35,418 nt of DNA, from positions 1 through 35,418 of the forward strand of contig JAKSMQ010000018.1 in the NCBI GenBank assembly GCA_024400565.1. The letters are read 5' to 3'. This DNA is from Bacteroidales bacterium. Lineage in GTDB: Bacteria > Bacteroidota > Bacteroidia > Bacteroidales > P3. The translations under genes were made by a program, and so were the position numbers. Positions 31,413 to 35,418 of the stretch are shown here, in pieces. The notes under the pieces are model-generated. The model saw only the letters and a list, made by a program, of their open reading frames with translations, did not search any database and was not told the DNA's origin. Numbering within the stretch: the first letter of the stretch is position 1; every line of letters begins with the position of its first letter.

Positions 31413-32366
31413 TTATGCTATGCCGCTATTGGTGTTGTATGTGATGTCGTTGAAGATCTGAAGTACAACCTTACCATCCTGCTGGATAGATTTGAGAAGA
31501 CAGCTACCGTAGGAGTCACGCTCTACAATTTCTTCAAATTTGGTTGAAGTTCCTTTGGTGTCCTTGCGGATGATGTTGTCGTTCTCATCATACTGGTAGT
31601 CTATTTCGATATTGTCTCCCTCTATCTCTCTAAGTTCCTTTACCAGGCGGTTCTTCTGGTCGTAGGTATAGGAAGTTACGCAAAGAGAAACGGTCTTTGA
31701 ATAGAGGTTGTAGCATTCTACAATCATGCTCTCAATCTGCCCGAGAACCTTCTTTGAGTAATTGTATTTGTATGTGTATTCGTTATCGCTGGTCCTGCGA
31801 GAGTTCTCTTTTACATAGATTTGGTTATGAAAGCGGTCGTATTGGGCTATATGGTCGGTATGATGAATATTGTTGTAAATGGTATCGTGTCCGGTTACGT
31901 TGCCACATAGGTCGTAGAGATAGTTTATTTCGTAGTTTCCAAGGAGGTTGTCTTCTACTACTATCTTGTATAGTTTTCCTTTTTTATAAGAGTTTGTCTT
32001 GTGTATGATGTTGGTATATTCAATCTTGAACCCACGAATAATCTCGGATTTGGTAAGGGGAGTGGTAACATTCTTGTCAATGTTGCCGATTTTGCGTGTT
32101 GATTCAATATCGTAGCCCTGCTTGTCGAGAGTGTGAGAGTCTTCGATTATGGAATGATTAATATAATCTACCATATGTGAGGTCACGGTTCTGACATCGC
32201 CTCTAAGGTCGAGATTCATTTTGTCGGTAGTAACCTTAGCAGCCATAGTATCAATAACCAGATGGCGATAAACGCGGGTTCTGAGTTCGCGATGGTATAT
32301 GGTATCCTGAGCGTATGTTGCGAGAGTTGTAAGCAGGAGGATTGAAGTGAGTAATAGTTTCTTCAT
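31413..32366 (-). CDS. Secreted protein with YD/RHS-like repeats
   Basis: This 317-residue protein has a signal peptide (about 1-19, LATYAQ). The later two thirds carry loose repeats of the YD type: EINYLYDLCGNVTGHDTIYNN, AQYDRFHNQIYVKEN, TSYTYDQKNRLVKELREIEGD and IDYQYDENDNIIRKDTKG. These are typical of short RHS-like Bacteroidales surface proteins. It is not a full RHS toxin; no toxin domain or polymorphic tail is seen. It begins 52 bp after the upstream gene on the same strand, with no promoter box between, so it probably shares the promoter at 32841. Confidence 0.82.
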   Translation of the reverse strand: MKKLLLTSILLLTTLATYAQDTIYHRELRTRVYRHLVIDTMAAKVTTDKMNLDLRGDVRTVTSHMVDYINHSIIEDSHTLDKQGYDIESTRKIGNIDKNVTTPLTKSEIIRGFKIEYTNIIHKTNSYKKGKLYKIVVEDNLLGNYEINYLYDLCGNVTGHDTIYNNIHHTDHIAQYDRFHNQIYVKENSRRTSDNEYTYKYNYSKKVLGQIESMIVECYNLYSKTVSLCVTSYTYDQKNRLVKELREIEGDNIEIDYQYDENDNIIRKDTKGTSTKFEEIVERDSYGSCLLKSIQQDGKVVLQIFNDITYNTNSGIA

Positions 32367-32418
32367 AGGCTGTGGTTTTTATAGTGTGAGAGTGTTATCA
32401 GATGTATTGTGTAAGGGG

Positions 32419-32769
32419 TTATTCTAGTGGGCGGCAGAGACGTTTAGTATCTATGCTGTGTGCTCCGTTCATGCGGTCTATATAGTTGGCAATTTCTTCC
32501 GTTGTGAAGGGCTCTCCGACAGAGTATTGCTTGAAGATGTTGGCAAAATAGGATTGGATCTCATCGGTTATGAATACAAACATTTCGTAGATGGCAAGGC
32601 CTTCTTGATCCATAGTTTTGCTGATTCCGATTCCCGAGTTGTGAGTGATATTGAGGGCGCACATATCAAGACCCGCCTTAAAGCCCTTTTCAGTTTCGAC
32701 CAGAAGGTTCATTTGCTGGTCGTAAAGGTCTTCAATAAAATATTCTATCTTGTCTTCTTGTGAATACAT
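32419..32769 (-). CDS. Small cytoplasmic protein of unknown function
   Basis: This 116-residue protein has no signal peptide or membrane helix. It is predicted mainly helical and acidic, with EYFIEDLYDQQMNLLVETEKGF, a central ALNITHNSGIGISKTMDQEG and a C-terminal FTTEEIANYIDRMNGAHS. I do not recognise a family. A canonical promoter lies about 70 nt upstream. The secreted YD-repeat protein is encoded 52 bp downstream, so the two probably form one transcript. Confidence 0.7.
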   Translation of the reverse strand: MYSQEDKIEYFIEDLYDQQMNLLVETEKGFKAGLDMCALNITHNSGIGISKTMDQEGLAIYEMFVFITDEIQSYFANIFKQYSVGEPFTTEEIANYIDRMNGAHSIDTKRLCRPLE

Positions 32770-32840
32770 CTGCTTAATCGTTTGAATATCTATAAAATAT
32801 TTGGTTGTTTCGAGAAAGTGTCTCGTCTCTTAGTATGTTG

Positions 32841-32871
32841 CAAAGATACACCCATATCGCGAGGTGTCAAA
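32841..32871 (-). promoter_or_regulatory. Promoter of the 116-residue and YD-repeat protein genes
   Basis: On the minus strand TTTG (32868-32871) and TATCTTTG (32841-32848) are separated by 19 nt, a textbook Bacteroidota promoter, with the ATG about 70 nt downstream. Confidence 0.7.
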
Positions 32872-33033
32872 ATAGAATGTACCTATATTGTTATTGATAT
32901 TTTCAATAGTGTTTTATATGATAAAGAATAGGATGTAATGGATTAAATATGTTTCGTCTGTTGAAATATAATTGTTTATGTAATGTAATAGGGACTTTGA
33001 AGAGTAGTATTTCTATATAAAATCATCAATTGA

Positions 33034-33069
33034 AAAAGCAACAGGCCTTATCCTATCGAATAAGGCCTG
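33034..33069 (-). terminator. hutU terminator
   Basis: A perfect 10-bp stem CAGGCCTTAT/ATAAGGCCTG (33043-33052 and 33060-33069) with a 7-nt loop is followed on the minus strand by TTGCTTTTTC. Confidence 0.85.
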
Positions 33070-33116
33070 TATATTATATAGTTAATACTATAATATAAGT
33101 CAAGAATATAAGTCAA

Positions 33117-33140
33117 GGACCCGTCCTTACAGGCGGGTCC
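33117..33140 (-). terminator. hutU-proximal hairpin
   Basis: GGACCCG (33117-33123) and CGGGTCC (33134-33140) form a 7-bp stem 28 nt after the hutU stop. The following minus-strand sequence is only moderately T-rich, so it is probably a 3'-end stabilising hairpin or a weak first terminator. Confidence 0.5.
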
Positions 33141-33167
33141 CTTGTATCGTGGATTGACGTATGTCGG

Positions 33168-35168
33168 TTAGAAGAGTCCTTCGAGGACTTTGTCGTCAAC
33201 GAGTTGAGGAATGGTAACCTTGAGTTCGGGACATACCTCCATAGCACGCTTGATGGCGAACATAGCGCCCTCGTTGCGGGCCCAGCTACGGCGTGCAATA
33301 CCGTTGTTGACATCCCAATGGAGCATCATACGCAGGCGACGGTCGCAATCTTCGCTACCATCGAGCATCATACCGAAGCCACCATTCATTACTTCGCCCC
33401 AGCCTACGCCGCCACCATTGTGGATGCTGACCCAGGTAGCGCCACGGAAGGAGTCTCCGATAACGTTCTGGATAGCCATATCGGCGGTACGGTTGGAACC
33501 GTCGTAGATGTTGCTGGTTTCACGGAAGGGGGAGTCGGTACCCGATACATCGTGGTGGTCGCGGCCGAGAACGATAGGAGCGGAAATTTCGCCCTTCTTG
33601 ATAGCCTCGTTGAAGCGGGCAGCAATCTTGGTACGGCCTTCGCAGTCAGCGTAGAGAATACGTGCCTGGCTGCCTACCACGAGCTTGTTCTCCTTGGCAC
33701 CCTTAATCCAGGTAATGTTGTCGTGCATCTGCTGCTGAATCTCTGCGGGAGCGGTAGCAGCAATTTCTGCCAGCACGTCCATAGCAATCTGGTCGCTCTT
33801 GTCGAGATCCTCGGGCTTGCCGCTGGTACATACCCAACGGAAGGGGCCGAAGCCGTAGTCGAAGCACATGGGTCCCATAATATCCTGAACGTAGCTGGGA
33901 TAGCGGAATGCGCTACCATCGGCGTTCATGATGTCGGCACCTGCACGGCTGCTCTCGAGGAGGAAGGCGTTGCCGTAGTCGAAGAAATACATACCCTTGG
34001 CGGTAAGCTTGTTGATGGCTGCTACGTGGCGACGGAGAGATGCCTGAACGGCCTCTTTGAATTTCTCGGGCTGTTCGGCCATCATGGTCTTGCTGTCCTC
34101 GAAGGAGATACCTACGGGATAGTAGCCGCCTGCCCAAGGATTGTGGAGGGAAGTCTGGTCAGAACCGAGGTCAACCTTGATGCCTTTCTCTGCGCAGTAT
34201 TCCCAAAGGTCTACTACGTTGCCCTGGTATGCAAAAGAGCGGGCAATCTTGGCGTCGAGAGCCTTGTTTACTTCAACAAAGAGCTCGTCGAGGTCGGCAT
34301 GGATTTCGTCTACCCAACCCTGCTCGTGACGCTTGTTGGTAGCGGAGGGGTTGATTTCGGCCGTGATGGATACAACACCTGCGATGTTACCGGCTTTGGG
34401 CTGAGCGCCGCTCATGCCACCGAGACCGGCGGTAATGAAGAGCTTGCCTGCGGTACCGCCGCCCAGTTTGCGGGCTGCGTTGAGAACGGTAATGGTGGTA
34501 CCGTGAACGATACCCTGGGGGCCGATGTACATATAAGAACCGGCGGTCATCTGACCATATTGGGTAACGCCAAGAGCATTGTAACGCTCCCAGTCGTCGG
34601 GCTTGCTGTAGTTGGGAATCATCATACCGTTGGTAACAACCACACGGGGAGCATCCTTGTGAGAGGGGAAGAGGCCCATGGGGTTGCCGCTATACATGGC
34701 GAGGGTCTGCTCTTCGGTCATCTCGGAGAGATATTTCATCACGAGGCGATACTGAGCCCAGTTCTGGAATACGGCACCATTTCCGCCATAGGTAATGAGC
34801 TCGTGGGGATGCTGAGCAACTGCGGGGTCGAGGTTGTTCTGAATCATGAGCATGATAGCAGCAGCCTGACGGCATTTGGCGGGATACTCGTCGATGGGGC
34901 GGGCATACATAGGATAGGTAGGACGCAGACGATACATGTAGATGCGGCCATATTTGCGAAGCTCCTCGGCAAACTCGGGCGCGAGCATGGCGTGGTCCTT
35001 GGGGTCGAAATAGCGGAGAGCGTTGCGGATAGCAAGCTTCTTCTCTTCTGCGGTAAGGATTTCCTTACGCTTGGGAGCGTGGTTTACGGTAGGATCGTAG
35101 GGTTGGGGTTCGGGAAGAACGGTTGGAATACCCTGACGTAATTCATTCTGAAATTCTTCGAGTGTCAT
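33168..35168 (-). CDS. hutU: Urocanate hydratase
   Basis: It converts urocanate to imidazolone propionate, the second step of histidine degradation, with bound NAD+. The 666-residue length fits the longer Bacteroidota form. Signatures include HELITYGGNGAVFQNWAQYRLVMKYLSEMTEEQTLAMYSG, the NAD-binding LFITAGLGGMSGAQPKA, and ERYNALGVTQYGQMTAGSYMYIGPQGIVHGT. The late APIVLGRDHHDVSGTDSPFRET and NGGGVGWGEVMNGGFGMMLDG are also present. It has its own promoter, a structured leader and strong terminators, so it may be transcribed alone. No other hut gene is within the window. Confidence 0.96.
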   Translation of the reverse strand: MTLEEFQNELRQGIPTVLPEPQPYDPTVNHAPKRKEILTAEEKKLAIRNALRYFDPKDHAMLAPEFAEELRKYGRIYMYRLRPTYPMYARPIDEYPAKCRQAAAIMLMIQNNLDPAVAQHPHELITYGGNGAVFQNWAQYRLVMKYLSEMTEEQTLAMYSGNPMGLFPSHKDAPRVVVTNGMMIPNYSKPDDWERYNALGVTQYGQMTAGSYMYIGPQGIVHGTTITVLNAARKLGGGTAGKLFITAGLGGMSGAQPKAGNIAGVVSITAEINPSATNKRHEQGWVDEIHADLDELFVEVNKALDAKIARSFAYQGNVVDLWEYCAEKGIKVDLGSDQTSLHNPWAGGYYPVGISFEDSKTMMAEQPEKFKEAVQASLRRHVAAINKLTAKGMYFFDYGNAFLLESSRAGADIMNADGSAFRYPSYVQDIMGPMCFDYGFGPFRWVCTSGKPEDLDKSDQIAMDVLAEIAATAPAEIQQQMHDNITWIKGAKENKLVVGSQARILYADCEGRTKIAARFNEAIKKGEISAPIVLGRDHHDVSGTDSPFRETSNIYDGSNRTADMAIQNVIGDSFRGATWVSIHNGGGVGWGEVMNGGFGMMLDGSEDCDRRLRMMLHWDVNNGIARRSWARNEGAMFAIKRAMEVCPELKVTIPQLVDDKVLEGLF

Positions 35169-35200
35169 ATCGTAAGTTTTTTTATTTTCTCCAAGATATT

Positions 35201-35248
35201 GTCGGGCGATACATTATCTTAATAATAGCCCCGACGGCATCACCCGTC
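35201..35248 (-). promoter_or_regulatory. Structured hutU leader with two mutually exclusive hairpins
   Basis: In the minus-strand transcript GACGG (35248-35244) can pair with CCGTC (35237-35233). Alternatively GTCGGG (35235-35230) can pair with CCCGAC (35206-35201), extended by an inner ATTAT/ATAAT stem. The two stems share the GTC at 35235-35233, so only one can form. The second hairpin ends about 32 nt before the start codon. No T-run follows it, which would fit control of translation more than of transcription. Confidence 0.4.
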
Positions 35249-35309
35249 AATTCTATAACCCTTTGCAAGACAGCAAAAAGATATGGAATAGCGGACAAAT
35301 ACCGACTTG

Positions 35310-35341
35310 CAAAGATACTAAATTCCTTTGGAATGAGCAAA
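35310..35341 (-). promoter_or_regulatory. hutU promoter
   Basis: On the minus strand TTTG (35338-35341) and TATCTTTG (35310-35317) are separated by 20 nt. The predicted leader is about 135 nt long. Confidence 0.65.
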
Positions 35342-35418
35342 TTTTTTTTCTTGGCTTCAATCCTTGTAGATTCCAGACCAAAATGCAACTACTCCTGCAA
35401 ATGTAGGAAAAATTCTTG

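Larger units (their letters stand above)
32770..33167. other. Intergenic region with promoter and hutU terminators
   Basis: These 398 AT-rich bases hold the promoter of the small minus-strand gene pair (32841-32871). Between 33034 and 33140 lie three consecutive palindromes behind hutU: a 10-bp GC-rich stem with a T-run, an AT palindrome at about 33070-33097, and a GGACCCG/CGGGTCC stem. The words aagtcaag and aagtcaag repeat at 33097-33116. No gene is seen. Confidence 0.7.

Noticed and set aside
33204-35141. 645-codon open frame on the plus strand
   Set aside because: It is antisense to hutU, whose protein is unmistakable. The translation is low-complexity Val/Gly/Ala/His without motifs.

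Overview
The window reads as a chromosomal segment of a Bacteroidota bacterium, most likely order Bacteroidales. The evidence is the recurring promoter core TAnnTTTG (usually TATCTTTGCA) upstream of transcription units, the lack of strong Shine-Dalgarno sites, type IX secretion (T9SS) C-terminal sorting domains on three proteins, a PorZ-type propeller protein, a DUF4271-hemD-rnpA-yidD gene order I recall from Bacteroidales, TatA/TatC, and a secreted DPP-IV-like S9 peptidase. No tRNA, rRNA, insertion sequence, integrase, CRISPR array or phage gene was seen.

Layout. 227-1945: a T9SS-exported protein with three InlB-like B-repeats. 1946-3220: a gene-free region with three palindromic elements. 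3221-9467 (+): one tightly packed operon of a Pro/Glu-rich disordered protein, gmk, mreC, mreD, porZ and recO, with ATGA overlaps at mreC/mreD and mreD/porZ. 9468-10571: a second gene-free region with palindromic elements. 10572-15230 (-): an aminotransferase, a DUF1573 protein, lpxK with a co-transcribed secreted protein carrying HExxH, and a lipoprotein. 15321-20549 (-): an operon of a C25 (gingipain-type) T9SS protease, DUF4271 protein, hemD with a long basic tail, rnpA and yidD. 20550-21026: gene-free with 11-bp repeats. 21027-23661 (+): hisS and a secreted coiled-coil/barrel-like protein. 24038-25930 (+): an AT-richer ECF sigma factor module with a membrane protein, a secreted protein and a lipoprotein. 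25931-26736: gene-free with 11-bp repeats. 26737-27759 (+): tatA-tatC. 27936-31321 (+): S9 peptidase, TPR protein, riboflavin synthase. 31413-32769 (-): two poorly characterised genes. 33168-35168 (-): hutU with a structured leader and strong terminator hairpins.

How the genes fit together. Much of the content concerns envelope building and surface display: MreC/MreD (wall elongation), LpxK (lipid A), PorZ (surface protein that helps T9SS cargo receive its LPS anchor), a C25 protease and a B-repeat protein as T9SS cargo, YidD (membrane insertion) and Tat export. Housekeeping genes (gmk, recO, hisS, hemD, rnpA, ribE) are interleaved with these.

The most unusual content is non-coding. Two 146-bp palindromic elements (2340-2485 and 9995-10140) have the same length and share an AT-rich core, but carry different 24-bp arms. 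The arms differ only at every third position, and each element's own two arms match each other. Around them, and in the other large gene-free gaps, lie palindromes built from 11-bp units. I know of no described family that fits. Their recurrence in four separate intergenic gaps within 35 kb makes them the best candidate for something undescribed.
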